From: Bacillota bacterium
Lineage (GTDB): Bacteria > Bacillota > Desulfotomaculia > Desulfotomaculales > Ammonificaceae
Assembly: GCA_040755295.1 (NCBI GenBank)
Contig: JBFMBK010000017.1
Coordinates: 1 to 56,501 of the forward strand
Reading direction: 5' to 3'
DNA: 56,501 bases
The position numbers and the translations under genes were made by a program. The notes below the pieces were generated by a model. The model searched no databases, had not been told where the DNA came from, and saw only the letters and a program-made list of their open reading frames with translations. Positions 7,605-17,342 of this stretch are shown here, piece by piece (position 1 is the stretch's first letter; each line of letters begins with the position of its first letter).

Positions 7605-9176
7605 TTAGAAGCTCTTTAAGGGTCTCCGGCGTACCGGTGCTTTGTCGGCGCGGCCCCGGCGGCCGCCGCGCGGGGTCTTGAACAAACCTGCGGCCTGGTC
7701 GGCAAACTCGGCCGGCAGCTGGACATAGGTGAATTCGTTGTGAATTTTAATATTGCCGATATCCCTGCGGGAGATCCCCGCGGATTCAAATCTCGTAAGC
7801 AGGTCCCTTACCTGAACGCCCTGCACCCGGCCGACCGGCACCCGGACGTTGACAAACTCCGGGTCTGCTTCGAGGAGGTCAGCCCGTTCCAGTTCGCGGC
7901 CTTCCTGGTCCAATAACTGCAGCATGGTTGACACCAGGTCGGTGGAGTCGTGTTCTTCAAGGAGCTGCGCCGCAAGGGAACGATACTCACCCGAGGGCTC
8001 TTCGATCGCGTCGACCACGCGCCTTGCAAGCATCTGCTGCCGCCGTTCCATCGCTTCGACAAGAGTAGGGAGCGCGCAGCGTTTAATGCGCTTGTTGATG
8101 TTGTGTTCGAGGAAACGCAGCTGACGCACTTCACGCGGGGTGACCAGCGTGATTGCCACTCCCTCGCGTCCCGCCCGGCCCGTTCGGCCGACACGGTTGA
8201 CGTAACTGTCGGGGTCCTGGGGAATATCGAAGTTAATCACGTGAGTCACGTGGCTGATATCCAGCCCTCGGGCGGCGACGTCGCTGGCCACCAGCAACTC
8301 GACCTGTCCGGCGCGGAAGCGCGCCATGACGCTGTCCCGCTCGCGTTGGGAGAGATCCCCGTGAATTACCTCGGCGGCGTAACCACGGACGCGCAGGTTG
8401 TCCGCCAGTTCGTCCGCACCGCGCTTGGTGCGGCAGAAGACCAGGGCGCTGGACGGGTTTTCCACGTCCAGGATCCTGCAGAGGGTCTCAGCCTTCTGTT
8501 TGGGGTTCACCTCGTAATAACGTTGCTCGATAAGAGGCGCGGTGATTTCAAAACCTCGTATCGCCGCTTCTTCGGGGTTGTCAAGAAAACTGCGCGCCAA
8601 CTCCGCGATCGGGGGGGCCATAGTGGCGGAGAACAGCATGGTCTGGCGCTCGGCGGGGCACTGGGACAGTATCGCTACGATGTCCTCCCTGAAACCCATA
8701 TCGAGCATTTCATCGGCTTCGTCCAGAACCACGTACCGGAGTGAAGCTAAAGAAAGAGTGCCCCGGTGCAGGTGGTCAAGAAGACGTCCGGGGGTCCCGA
8801 CGACGGCCTCAGGCCGATTACGCAGAGACCGGATCTGGTGTTCGATCGACTGGCCTCCGTAAACGGGCAGTGCCTTTACGTGTAAATGACGGCCGAAATT
8901 AGTCAGATCCATCGCCACCTGAACGGCCAGTTCCCGCGTCGGGCACAGGACAAGCGCCTGCAGGCCGCGTCCGGGGAATATCCCGTTTAAGATCGGCAGC
9001 CCGAAAGCGGCCGTTTTACCTGTCCCTGTCTGAGCCTGTCCCAGGATGTCCCGCCCGCCTAACACAAGCGGGATGGCTTTCTCCTGGATTGGCGTGGGGC
9101 GTTCGAACCCAAGATCGGTCACCGCCCTTACCAGCTCGGGTTTAAGCCCGAGTTCATCAAATGTGCTCACTGTCAC
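7605..9176 (-). CDS. DEAD-box ATP-dependent RNA helicase (CshA/DeaD type)
   Basis: A 523-residue RNA helicase of the cytoplasm, used in ribosome assembly and mRNA turnover, often cold-linked. All core motifs are present: Q motif GFERPTPIQ, motif I AQTGTGKT, Ia PTRELA, Ib TPGR, II DEAD, III SAT, V ARGLD and VI HVINFDIPQDPDSYVNRVGRTGRAG. A helical linker follows, then a C-terminal DbpA-like RNA-binding domain from about residue 420 (VNVRVPVGRVQGVQVRDLL, IGNIKIHNEFTYVQLP). The tail is basic (RGGRRGRADKAP). It starts with GTG and has AAAAGGAG upstream. It is a single-gene unit ending at the bidirectional terminator. Confidence 0.93.
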   Translation of the reverse strand: MTVSTFDELGLKPELVRAVTDLGFERPTPIQEKAIPLVLGGRDILGQAQTGTGKTAAFGLPILNGIFPGRGLQALVLCPTRELAVQVAMDLTNFGRHLHVKALPVYGGQSIEHQIRSLRNRPEAVVGTPGRLLDHLHRGTLSLASLRYVVLDEADEMLDMGFREDIVAILSQCPAERQTMLFSATMAPPIAELARSFLDNPEEAAIRGFEITAPLIEQRYYEVNPKQKAETLCRILDVENPSSALVFCRTKRGADELADNLRVRGYAAEVIHGDLSQRERDSVMARFRAGQVELLVASDVAARGLDISHVTHVINFDIPQDPDSYVNRVGRTGRAGREGVAITLVTPREVRQLRFLEHNINKRIKRCALPTLVEAMERRQQMLARRVVDAIEEPSGEYRSLAAQLLEEHDSTDLVSTMLQLLDQEGRELERADLLEADPEFVNVRVPVGRVQGVQVRDLLTRFESAGISRRDIGNIKIHNEFTYVQLPAEFADQAAGLFKTPRGGRRGRADKAPVRRRPLKSF

Positions 9177-9522
9177 GTACTCCTTTTACACTTAAAATCT
9201 TGTTGTTTTACAATACTATAGTTTAACACAAGTTGAGGATGTTTTTCCAGGCATATGTTCAGCAAACTTAAGCGCATAGGGGTCGCAGGACATTAACGTT
9301 TTCTTTATGAATTCCACCGGGAATGAAGGCATATTCAGACGCCGAAATGTCACCCGATGGGATGAGAGAGCATTTCGGGTGCAGCGCCACCCGGTGGCGA
9401 AAGGATAAAGGCAGGAAGTTCAGCAAGAACTGCAAAGCGGTGAGCAAGAACGGAAAAGACACGGCCTGTTATTCGGGTTATCCTTATGCTGTCGGGGGCG
9501 GGACGGCGAAGGGGGGGTCAAG
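9177..9522. other. gene-free gap with several hairpins
   Basis: No convincing gene. Hairpins occur on the plus strand: ACCCGA/TCGGGT near 9351-9380, CGCCAC/GTGGCG near 9385-9401, and GTTC/GAAC near 9418-9430. They are spaced as in a structured leader before the broken gene at 9523, but I match them to no riboswitch class. A 69-codon frame at 9323 has no ribosome site. Confidence 0.3.
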
Positions 9523-10643
9523 GTGGAAGTGAAGGGAATGCCCTCCTTGAGCGTGGCCTATGTAAGAAGTCTGAAGGTTACAGGGGTGACTTTGCGGATG
9601 CCTTCGACAGCGGGGTTTATCTACTGGCATAACAAAAACATGTCTTCACCCTTCATCGGGGTAAGAAACGGGAAAGTCGCGGAAATCCTGGTTACTGCCG
9701 GTCGGCGTATCGGGGTCGTCGTGACCGTTCTGGAAACAAACAGCCTGAGGAAGGGACACGAGCGATTGATAGGAATGCTCAAGACAGGTGAGCCGGCCGT
9801 TTGTTACGGGGATTTGGCTTATCTTCCGTATTTCCCTGTTCCCGAAACGACTCATTTCGGCGGGCATGCTTTCGTGGTATTCGGTCTGGATGAGGAAGAA
9901 GACAGGGTTTGCGTTTCCGACCGCGCTCAGAAACCGGTTACCGTCAAAGTGGCGGAACTGCAACAAGTGCGCGGCTCTCCGTTCAAACCTTTCCCCCCGA
10001 AAAACAGATTGCTTTCCCTCGCTTATCCGGCGAAGATCAAAGATCTGGAAGACGGGATAAGGGAGGCTGTCAGAGACTGTTGCGCCGGCATGCTGACACC
10101 TCCCATATCCAATATCGGTCTTTCCGGTATTAAAAAATGGGCCGGCTTCGTACTGAAATGGCCTGAACATTTCAGTGTGCGCGAGTTGCTGACGTGTCTT
10201 ATAAATACTTATATTTACACCGGGAAATCGGGGGAACGGGGGGTAGCGCCTTTAGAACAATGTATGCCGGTTTTCTTGAGGAGGCGGGTCTTGTATTAAA
10301 CGAACCTTCCTTGAAAGAGGCGGCCGAAATGATGAGGGAAGCGGGAAGCATCTGGACAGGCATCGGAGAGGCAGCCCTTGCTGAGAACCGGCCTGCATTG
10401 AGTGCATTACGCAGGTTGCTTACGCGGCAGTACCATGTGTTCAGGGAGCAGGGGTCTGAAGCGGCGCGGGAAGTTGAAGATATCGGCGCGAGAATGAAAG
10501 ATCAGATGGAAAGCGCGGAAACGGAGCTTCAAAATAACGGCGCGGCCCTTTTGCTTCAAGGTTTAAGACAAAAAATACTTGAATGCTATGCAGTCGAGGA
10601 AAAAGCCTTCAGGCTTCTGGAACGTGTTATCCGTAATAATTGA
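9523..10643 (+). pseudogene. BtrH_N/DUF4872-like gene, frameshifted and N-terminally decayed
   Basis: Two overlapping frames together resemble the butirosin-biosynthesis BtrH family (papain-like acyltransferase fold, with a DUF4872 tail). The first frame (9523-10299) has GFIYW, a stretch ending LPYF, and HFGGHAFVVFGLDEEEDRV, all typical. It then runs into a non-homologous end. The second frame (10194-10643) carries the expected tail, EIGGTGGSAFRTMYAGFLEEA, then helical sequence to the stop. The switch lies near 10215-10235 and needs a one-base shift. The family's N-terminal His-Cys pair is not found; the corresponding place reads Ser-Leu, and the segment before GFIYW is shortened. I therefore call it a pseudogene. 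Sequencing error could explain the frameshift but not the missing Cys. Confidence 0.55.
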
Positions 10644-10703
10644 CAGGAGTTTGAATAGATTTTCACAAACCCGGAATCGTTGACTGAGCCTGCGATAATC
10701 CAG

Positions 10704-10763
10704 GAGAGTGTTGCAAAACAGGTTTATGCCTCTGTATCGGCTAAGGTGTTTTGTAACACTCTC
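10704..10763 (+). terminator. 16-bp hairpin, terminator and repeat-family member
   Basis: GAGAGTGTTGCAAAAC at 10704-10719 pairs along all 16 bases (one G-T) with 10748-10763, then TTCGTCTTTT. It belongs to the GTTTTGCAAC palindrome family also seen at 28284, 42380 and 50890. It can end transcription of the preceding broken gene. The rest of the 350-base gap (10764-10993) shows nothing I recognise. Confidence 0.6.
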
Positions 10764-10993
10764 TTCGTCTTTTGGTTGATATTTTTGGTGCCGGGCGGTT
10801 TACGTTTTCGTGATTCTACATAAATTAATTCGTCCGCCGGAGATAAACCTTTAACGCACCGGAGGCGCTTTAGACCGGTGCTCCGAGTAATCTGCCGGGA
10901 TCGCGCAGTCGGGGGACAAACGATAAGCCAGGGGCAGAATCCGGTTATTTACGTACAATGTAGCATCCTATAACTAATAAGGAAGTGGTTATA

Positions 10994-11707
10994 ATGCTTG
11001 GCAACCCTTCAGTCTCTCAGGTGCCTGCCTGTCCGGGAGGGACGCTGTACGTCATAGGTCCCGGAGATACCTATTTCAGTCTTGCCCGGCGGTTCGGCAC
11101 CACAGTGGACGCTCTAATGGCCGCCAATCCCGGCGTGAGTCCCTCGAATTTAGTGATCGGCCAGACAATCTGTATTCCGGTGCCGGCGGCGCCCGGCCCG
11201 TGCCCGGGCGGGTTCCTCTACGAAATCAGGCCGGGTGACACTTACTACAGCCTTGCCCGGCGCTTTGGAATCACCGTGGAGGCGCTGACCGCCGCCAACC
11301 CGGGCATCGACCCAAACCGCCTTAGAGTCGGACAGCAAATCTGCATTCCAGCGCCGTTTCCCGGACCCCCGTGTCCAGGCGGGACTTACGTCATACAGCC
11401 CGGAGACACATTTTTCAGTCTGGCCCGCCGTTTCGGCACCACCGTGGATGCTTTGATAGCCGTCAATCCCGGTGTCGATCCAAACCGCCTTCAGGTCGGT
11501 CAGACAATATGCCTGCCGACCGGCATACCCGGACCCATACCTTGTCCGCAAGGCAGCGTTTACCTGGTACAGCCGGGAGACACCCTGTACGGAATCGGCC
11601 GCCGTTTTGGTGTCTCATTACAGGAGTTGATTGCGGCAAACCCGCAGCTTGTCGACCCGAATCAGCTTCAGGTGGGTCAGCCCATCTGCGTCCCCGGCAG
11701 AATCTAA
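10994..11707 (+). CDS. four-repeat LysM domain protein
   Basis: A 237-residue protein made of four LysM peptidoglycan-binding repeats of about 50 residues, each with the core PGDT-x-(F/Y)-S-L-A-R-R-F-G and ending in GQ-x-IC-(I/L/V)-P. They are joined by short Pro/Gly-rich linkers with CPGG or CPQG. No catalytic domain and no clear signal peptide are seen. Such proteins in spore-formers are often spore-coat or cortex-associated (SafA-like), which would explain the missing export signal. I start at ATG 10994, 8 bases after AAGGAAG, rather than at GTG 10985, which overlaps that site. Paired cysteines in each repeat may form disulfides. Confidence 0.85.
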   Translation: MLGNPSVSQVPACPGGTLYVIGPGDTYFSLARRFGTTVDALMAANPGVSPSNLVIGQTICIPVPAAPGPCPGGFLYEIRPGDTYYSLARRFGITVEALTAANPGIDPNRLRVGQQICIPAPFPGPPCPGGTYVIQPGDTFFSLARRFGTTVDALIAVNPGVDPNRLQVGQTICLPTGIPGPIPCPQGSVYLVQPGDTLYGIGRRFGVSLQELIAANPQLVDPNQLQVGQPICVPGRI

Positions 11708-11808
11708 CAAGCTCAGTTTAATAAACCACATATGTGTTTTGACGGGGCGCGGTTAGAGGCAAGCGCGGCGCGAAGGATGACGCCGGACGAACGGAGCGTA
11801 CGGTATTA

Positions 11809-11943
11809 GAAGTTGGATGCCGGAGGTCGGAAGTCAGAGAATAGAAGGAATTCGTGAACGAATTCCGACAAGAATTCTAACCTCTAACTTCCTGCCTCTC
11901 ACCTCCGAATTAGTCAGGCGCAGTTTTGCAGCGGCCTCCAAGG
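11809..11943 (+). repeat. repeat element with heptad tracts and half palindrome
   Basis: Shares most of its sequence with 28378-28477: an AGAAGTTGGATGC start, heptad-spaced TCTAACC/TCTCACC units, and the GTTTTGCA-GCGGCCTCC end. An internal perfect palindrome (GGAATTCGT/ACGAATTCC) is present at about 11849-11868. No coding potential. Only the right half of the palindromic ends is visible here. Confidence 0.6.
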
Positions 11944-11974
11944 AGTTCAGTGAATACTGACGCAGAAAGAAATC

Positions 11975-12009
11975 ATCACCCGGTGTCACACCGGGTGATA
12001 AATTCTTTT
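11975..12009. terminator. 11-bp perfect hairpin terminator
   Basis: ATCACCCGGTG (11975-11985) pairs perfectly with CACCGGGTGAT (11989-11999) around TCA, followed by AAATTCTTTT. It lies downstream of the LysM gene on the plus strand and of the DUF3243 gene on the minus strand. The T run favours the plus direction. The remainder of 11708-12158 has no gene. Confidence 0.6.
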
Positions 12010-12158
12010 CAAACGGGTTTGATACGACAGGTAATATAACCGGTCGAACAAGGTACTCAACGCTTGGTCAGTCTTTCTCTCCGGCTGTAGAAAACCGCAC
12101 CGATAGGCCCCGGTCCCCGTTCAACGAAACCGTTAACGGTTCCCAGTCAGGAAACAGT

Positions 12159-12410
12159 CTAATGTTTGTGCTTTTCGCATAGTTTGATCAGGGTATTCGC
12201 AATAGCCTCTTTCTCGTCAGAATCCGCCACTTCCCACATAGCCTTCAGCGCGCGGTTCTCAGGAGCGTCGGGGTCTACGTGGGAATAGAGGAAATCGCCC
12301 ATTTCAACGGCCGACTTCTTGATCAAGTTGTCGGACATCCCTACAGTCCTAGCTTTATCGAGGGCGTCTGAAAGGACATCAACCCATTCATCGAAAGTCG
12401 TAATCTCCAT
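12159..12410 (-). CDS. DUF3243 family protein
   Basis: An 83-residue protein matching the Firmicute DUF3243 family (YmfJ-like) over its whole length: FDEWVDVLSDALDKARTVGM, SAVEMGDFLYSHVDPDAPEN, MWEVADSDEKEAIANTLIKL. Members are small, soluble, helical proteins of unknown function common in spore-formers. The frame opens with GTG at 12419, but GGGAGG lies immediately before that codon, so the ATG at 12410 (8 bases after) is the likely start. It is a monocistronic gene transcribed away from the pyr operon. Confidence 0.85.
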   Translation of the reverse strand: MEITTFDEWVDVLSDALDKARTVGMSDNLIKKSAVEMGDFLYSHVDPDAPENRALKAMWEVADSDEKEAIANTLIKLCEKHKH

Positions 12411-12513
12411 GAAGTACACCTCCCTTTTCCCTTAGTTTCTTCCTCGGAGACCGCAATTAAACAAAAAAATAGAGACGCCCGAAGGGATAGAAGGCGATAT
12501 AAAAAAATACTTC

Positions 12514-12542
12514 TTGACGCCGGGAAGATAGTCTTGTAACAT
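12514..12542 (+). promoter_or_regulatory. sigma-A promoter of the pyr operon
   Basis: TTGACG (12514-12519), 17-base spacer, TAACAT (12537-12542). Transcription would begin near 12549, about 20 bases before the PyrR-binding loop, the arrangement expected for a pyr leader. Confidence 0.6.
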
Positions 12543-12569
12543 TATTTTGAAAAACCACCTTTAAACCGG

Positions 12570-12732
12570 TCCGGCGAGGCCGGGAAGGGAGATAGCCTAA
12601 TCCTGTACTCAATCCGGAATGACATAATGACGGACGCAATTGCGATTAGTAAGGGCGTTCTGTTTTTTAAACGAGCGTTGAGTACGGCGGTATACGGTGC
12701 CTGCTTGCCCGGGTGGTAAGGAGGCATTTTTA
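12570..12732 (+). promoter_or_regulatory. PyrR-dependent attenuator leader of pyrR
   Basis: TCCGGCGAGG at 12570-12579 fits the PyrR-binding loop consensus UCCNGNGAGG exactly, within a CCGG-bounded hairpin. Downstream is a terminator-like hairpin (ACGGACGC at 12630-12637 with GCGTTC-U-GU, T run 12663-12668). A second lies at 12698-12726 (TGCCTGCTT with AAGGAGGCA, one mismatch) and is followed by TTTTTATTT. In Bacillus-type leaders, UMP-bound PyrR holds the binding hairpin so that the terminator forms. The loop match and its place between promoter and pyrR are strong; which hairpin is the regulated terminator is not clear. Confidence 0.65.
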
Positions 12733-12755
12733 TTTCTCAAGATCTTGACAAAAAA

Positions 12756-12835
12756 AACTAACCACAGAGACACTCATTTTATGATTTAATCTTGATTTCA
12801 GTTCTCTGCGAACTCTGTGCCTCTCTGGTGAAACA
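12756..12835 (+). repeat. CACAGAG-type inverted repeat
   Basis: AACCACAGAGACACT at the left and CTCTGCGAACTCTGTGCCTC further right form imperfect inverted arms. The same family recurs at 15942, 54858 and 56290. It lies between the attenuator and pyrR, so it is inside the transcribed leader. Confidence 0.6.
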
Positions 12836-12861
12836 TTATAGTTCCGGCTTGTCCGGAATAG

Positions 12862-13419
<558 letters not shown>

Positions 13420-13687
13420 GGGATGAGGGATGAAGGGTGAAGGGTGAAGGGTGAAGGGTGAAGGGTGAAGGGGAAATAGTCCTCAGTCGAAAGTCCTGAG
13501 TCCGGGAAAAAAGTCGCGAGTCGCGGGTCTCGGGTCACGAGTCAGCGATGGAAAAGAAAAAGAGTTCCGGGTTCGCGAGTTGGAGTTTTAGATTCTGAAT
13601 TCTATCTTCTACATTCTAGCTTCCATATTCTGACTACTGGCTGCTAAATTCCAACCTTGAACCTTGAACGTTGAACCTTGAACGGTT
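13420..13687 (+). repeat. heptad-repeat spacer (pyrR-pyrB)
   Basis: A non-coding spacer made of successive tracts of degenerate 7-bp units. These are GGGTGAA (several in a row), then AGTCCTG/AGTCGAA, then AGTCGCG/GGGTCTC, then TTCTATC/TTCTACA, then TTGAACC/TTGAACG just before the ribosome site. Seven is not a multiple of three, so it is not coding. It lies inside the pyr operon and is probably transcribed. Confidence 0.8.
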
Positions 13688-13702
13688 AAGGGAGGGGAAC
13701 TG

Positions 13703-14641
13703 GTGCTTGAACGAAAGGATCTCCTTGGCATGGAGGAACTCACCGTCGGGGAAATAGAGACCGTTCTTGATACCGCCGTTGCCATGCGCGAGATCATGGA
13801 CCGGGAGATCAAGAAGGTGCCGACGCTCCGGGGGCGGGTCGTGTTGCTCCTTTTCTACGAGCCCAGTACGCGTACCCGCGTTTCTTTCGAGCTTGCGGCA
13901 AAGTACTTGAGCGCGGACGCGGTCAGCGTAACGGCGGGTTCGTCGAGCGTGGTGAAGGGAGAAGGGCTGATGGATACCGCCCGGACGATCGCCGCTCTCG
14001 GCGCCGATGTGGTGGTGCTGCGACACCCGGCGGCGGGCGCAGCCGCCTTTTTGAGCCGCTATACAGGGGCTTCGGTTATCAACGCCGGTGACGGGATGCA
14101 CGAACACCCGACCCAGGCGCTTCTCGACCTCTATACGATACGGGAGCGAAAGGGCGGGATCAAGGGCCTGACGGTCGCGATAGTCGGTGACATCGCACAC
14201 AGCCGTGTCGCCCGGTCGAACATCTGGGGACTGACCAAGTTGGGGGCAAGAGTAAGGGTCTGCGGTCCCGCGACGCTTATTCCTCCCGGGATGGAAAGAC
14301 TGGGGGCTGAGGTTTTAACCGGGGTTGAAGAGGCGCTGAACGGGGCGGATGTGGTTTATGTGCTGCGATTGCAGCGGGAACGCTTCGTCCAGGGGCTGCT
14401 CCCCGGTGTGGAAGAATACACACAGCTTTACGGCATTAATCGGGAGAGGTTTAACCTGGCGAATCCGGAAGCCATCGTTATGCACCCGGGACCGCTTAAC
14501 CGGGGTGTGGAAATCAGTGCGGCGGTAGCGGACGGGCCGGGGGCGGTAATAACGGACCAGGTCGCCAACGGTGTGGCGATCAGGATGGCATGTCTTTACC
14601 TTCTGAGACGGAGGGACAAGAATGACCAGGCTTATCATTAA
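13703..14641 (+). CDS. pyrB: aspartate carbamoyltransferase catalytic subunit
   Basis: A 312-residue enzyme joining carbamoyl phosphate and aspartate to carbamoyl aspartate, the first committed step of UMP synthesis. The carbamoyl phosphate site [13 protein letters not shown] is at about residues 51-63, with [12 protein letters not shown] near 136 and [11 protein letters not shown] near 262. It starts with GTG after GGGAGGGG. It overlaps pyrC by 20 bases. No pyrI regulatory gene is present, as usual in Firmicutes, so control is by PyrR. Confidence 0.97.
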   Translation: MLERKDLLGMEELTVGEIETVLDTAVAMREIMDREIKKVPTLRGRVVLLLFYEPSTRTRVSFELAAKYLSADAVSVTAGSSSVVKGEGLMDTARTIAALGADVVVLRHPAAGAAAFLSRYTGASVINAGDGMHEHPTQALLDLYTIRERKGGIKGLTVAIVGDIAHSRVARSNIWGLTKLGARVRVCGPATLIPPGMERLGAEVLTGVEEALNGADVVYVLRLQRERFVQGLLPGVEEYTQLYGINRERFNLANPEAIVMHPGPLNRGVEISAAVADGPGAVITDQVANGVAIRMACLYLLRRRDKNDQAYH

Positions 14642-15986
14642 AGGCGGAACGGTTGTCGACCCTATAAACGACCGGGTCTATCCTGCGGATATTTCGGTTG
14701 TGGACGGTAGGATTGCGGCGATCGATTCCGGATTTTCCAAACGTAAGGGGACTATGTTCATTGACGCCAGGGGGTGCCTGGTGGTCCCCGGATTAATCGA
14801 TATGCACGTTCATCTCAGGGAACCCGGATTCGAGTATAAGGAGACGATTGCTTCAGGGGCGGCGGCAGCGGCGCGGGGAGGATTCACCGCGTTATGCGCT
14901 ATGCCCAACACCCGCCCGGTGTGCGACAGTGCGGCGGCGGTGCATTTTGTGAAAAAACGTGCCTTCGAAGCGGGGTACGCACGGGTATACCCGATCGGGG
15001 CTATCACCAGGGAAAGCGCGGGGAAGGAACTCGCGCCGTTTGGAGAGATGAAAGCCGCCGGCGCCGTGGCCTTTTCCGATGACGGCAGCTGGGTGGCGGA
15101 CGGCAACCTGATGCGGCGGGCGATGGAATACGCCGGGATGCTGGGAGTACCGGTTATTTCGCACTGTGAGGACCCGTCTTTAGCGGCGGGCGGGGTTATG
15201 AATGAAGGATATACGGCGACGGTTATGGGCCTGCGGGGTATGCCAGCGGCCGCGGAAGAGGCGGCGGTTGCGAGGGATATCATTCTAGCGGAACTCACCG
15301 GATGCCGCCTCCATATAGCCCACGTCAGTACGGCGGGAACGGTGCGGCTTATCCGGGAGGCGAAGGCCAGAGGGGTTAAAGTGACGGCGGAGGTAACGCC
15401 GCACCACTTTACGCTGACTGATGAAGCGGTAGGAGGGTATGACACCAACGCCAAGGTGAACCCGCCTCTCAGGACGACGGCGGATGTGGCGGCTGTAATA
15501 GGGGGACTGGCCGACGGGACCATCGACGTCATTGCCACCGATCATGCCCCACACAGTCTGGAAGAGAAAGAAAGAGAATTCGACGCTGCGCCCTTCGGGA
15601 TTGTGGGATTAGAGACCGCCGTAGGACTGGTTTTTAGTCAACTCATAAATCCGGGGGTTTTAACTCTTACGCAGGCTGTTAAAAAACTGACGGTAAACCC
15701 TGCTTCCATCCTTGGGCTTCCGCCGGGGGCCGTCGTTGAGGGGTCGGTTGCCGACCTGACAATAATTGATCCCGGGCGGGAAATCCGGGTGGACCCGGCA
15801 GATTTTATTTCGCGGGGAAAGAATACCCCTTTCACCGGGAGGATGCTAAAAGGGATTCCGGTCGGGACCGTTTCAGGAGGTCGCTGGATTACCACGGATG
15901 CTTCCATAGATAGGATCCACGAAAAATGGCAAAAAGAATTAACCACAGAGGCACAGAGCACACAGAGGGGGAGAACGGAATTATAG
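14622..15986 (+). CDS. pyrC: dihydroorotase, with repeat-derived C-terminus
   Basis: A 454-residue class I dihydroorotase that closes carbamoyl aspartate to dihydroorotate. Metal ligands are seen in [10 protein letters not shown] (about 59-68), with [12 protein letters not shown] and ATDHAPHS farther on. The core ends near residue 435; Firmicute PyrC is about 425-430 long. The last 15 or so residues ([15 protein letters not shown]) are encoded by the left arm of a CACAGAG repeat, so the original stop appears to have been lost to, or replaced by, the insertion. The fold should be unaffected. It overlaps pyrB and precedes carA in the same operon. Confidence 0.96.
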   Translation: MTRLIIKGGTVVDPINDRVYPADISVVDGRIAAIDSGFSKRKGTMFIDARGCLVVPGLIDMHVHLREPGFEYKETIASGAAAAARGGFTALCAMPNTRPVCDSAAAVHFVKKRAFEAGYARVYPIGAITRESAGKELAPFGEMKAAGAVAFSDDGSWVADGNLMRRAMEYAGMLGVPVISHCEDPSLAAGGVMNEGYTATVMGLRGMPAAAEEAAVARDIILAELTGCRLHIAHVSTAGTVRLIREAKARGVKVTAEVTPHHFTLTDEAVGGYDTNAKVNPPLRTTADVAAVIGGLADGTIDVIATDHAPHSLEEKEREFDAAPFGIVGLETAVGLVFSQLINPGVLTLTQAVKKLTVNPASILGLPPGAVVEGSVADLTIIDPGREIRVDPADFISRGKNTPFTGRMLKGIPVGTVSGGRWITTDASIDRIHEKWQKELTTEAQSTQRGRTEL

Positions 15987-16054
15987 GTATTCATTTTTGT
16001 TATTTAGTCTTGACATTTCTGGACTCTGTGAACTCTGTGTCGCTGTGGTAAAAA
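15942..16054 (+). repeat. CACAGAG-type inverted repeat overlapping the pyrC 3' end
   Basis: Left arm AACCACAGAGGCACAGAG at 15943 and right arm with CTCTGTG twice, ending GCTGTGGT near 16050. The left arm is read as pyrC codons. Behind it, 16185-16235 carries another short repeat (GGCGTTCTTGGCGTATTGG), also seen near 30290 and 50460. Confidence 0.7.
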
Positions 16055-16259
16055 AGTTTAGTTCAGGTTTATCTGGTTAGGAATGACGGAATCACTGCGG
16101 GTTTGAAGGAGTAGCGCATGCAGGCCTTTGGCCGGTATAAACGGAAGAATAAAAATCTACGTGTAAATAGTGATTTAACTGTTGTCACATATTCATTTTC
16201 TTGATACATGGCGTTCTTGGCGTATTGGCGGTTGATTTATTTACAGGGGAGGGCGATTG

Positions 16260-17339
16260 ATGCGAGGGGCTCTTGCGCTCGAAGACGGGACCGTGTATGA
16301 AGGACTCGCTTTCGGTGCCGACGGCGAAAACTGGGGCGAGGTGGTTTTCAACACCGGGATGACCGGTTATCAGGAGGTGCTGACGGACCCATCTTACTGC
16401 GGGCAGATCGTAACGATGACCTATCCCCTCATCGGGAATTACGGGATTAACGAAGAGGACTTTGAATCCCTGCGTTCTTTTGTACGTGGTTTTATTGTAC
16501 GGGAGGCGTGTGGAACTCCTTCCAACTGGCGGTGCCGGCTCAGCATTGACGCTTACCTTGCCGGGCAGGGGGTAATCGGGCTCGCCGGAATTGATACGCG
16601 TTCACTTACCAGGCGGTTAAGACATTACGGTACGATGCGCGGGGTTCTCAGCACGGTTGATTTTGACTCGGAAAGCCTGGTGCAGAAGGCCCGTGATTGT
16701 CCGGTTTTAACCGGTCAGGCACTGGTGCCGGAGGTTTCGACGCAGCAGCCGTTCGTCGTTCCGGGCGGCAACCGTTACCGGGTGGTGCTGTTTGATTTCG
16801 GGGCGAAAAGAAACATCATCAGGTGCCTCAATAACCGGGGTTGCGACGTCGTAGTGGTTCCGCCGCACACGACGGCGGCGGAGGTTTTAAGTTATGATCC
16901 GGACGGCGTTATGCTTTCCAACGGCCCGGGGGACCCGACGGATGTAATTTACGCCGCGGGCACGGTACGGGAGTTATTCGGCAGGCTGCCGGTTTTCGGC
17001 ATCTGCCTCGGCCACCAGGTGCTGGGACTGGCTTTCGGCGGGCGGACTTACAAGCTTAAGTTCGGCCACCGGGGCGTCAACCACCCGGTAAAAGACCTGG
17101 TTAGCGGAAGAGTTTACATAACATCGCATAACCACGGCTTTTCGGTAGACGCCGATTCCCTCCCGGAGGAGGTTCTGGTTTCCCACGTGAATATTAATGA
17201 CGGAACGGTTGAAGGCTTGCGGCATCGGCACCTGCCGGTTTTTTCGGTGCAGTATCATCCGGAAGCGGCGCCGGGTACGAACGATGCTGAATACTTATTC
17301 GACGAATTTATTGAGGTTATGGGTCGCGAAGGGAGATAA
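16260..17339 (+). CDS. carA: carbamoyl phosphate synthase small (glutaminase) subunit
   Basis: A 359-residue glutamine amidotransferase subunit that passes ammonia to CarB. The class I triad is visible: nucleophile in GICLGHQ near residue 248, and His-Glu in YHPEAAPG near 333. The N-terminal domain has ALALEDGTVYEG and NTGMTGYQEVLTDPSYCGQ. I prefer ATG 16260 (7 bases after GGGGAGG) over TTG 16257. It is followed after three bases by carB. Being in the pyr operon, this enzyme is the pyrimidine-controlled one; no separate arginine-linked copy is seen here. Confidence 0.97.
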   Translation: MRGALALEDGTVYEGLAFGADGENWGEVVFNTGMTGYQEVLTDPSYCGQIVTMTYPLIGNYGINEEDFESLRSFVRGFIVREACGTPSNWRCRLSIDAYLAGQGVIGLAGIDTRSLTRRLRHYGTMRGVLSTVDFDSESLVQKARDCPVLTGQALVPEVSTQQPFVVPGGNRYRVVLFDFGAKRNIIRCLNNRGCDVVVVPPHTTAAEVLSYDPDGVMLSNGPGDPTDVIYAAGTVRELFGRLPVFGICLGHQVLGLAFGGRTYKLKFGHRGVNHPVKDLVSGRVYITSHNHGFSVDADSLPEEVLVSHVNINDGTVEGLRHRHLPVFSVQYHPEAAPGTNDAEYLFDEFIEVMGREGR

Positions 17340-17342
17340 AGA

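Noticed and set aside
9323-9532. A 69-codon plus-strand frame
   Set aside because: No ribosome site, basic low-complexity product, and it overlaps hairpins and the start of the broken gene.
9646-10170. A 174-codon minus-strand frame
   Set aside because: It lies opposite the BtrH-like sequence, which has real family motifs; no ribosome site is seen.
13420-13687. A CRISPR array
   Set aside because: Units are only 7 bases, adjoining and degenerate, with no unique spacers and no cas genes.
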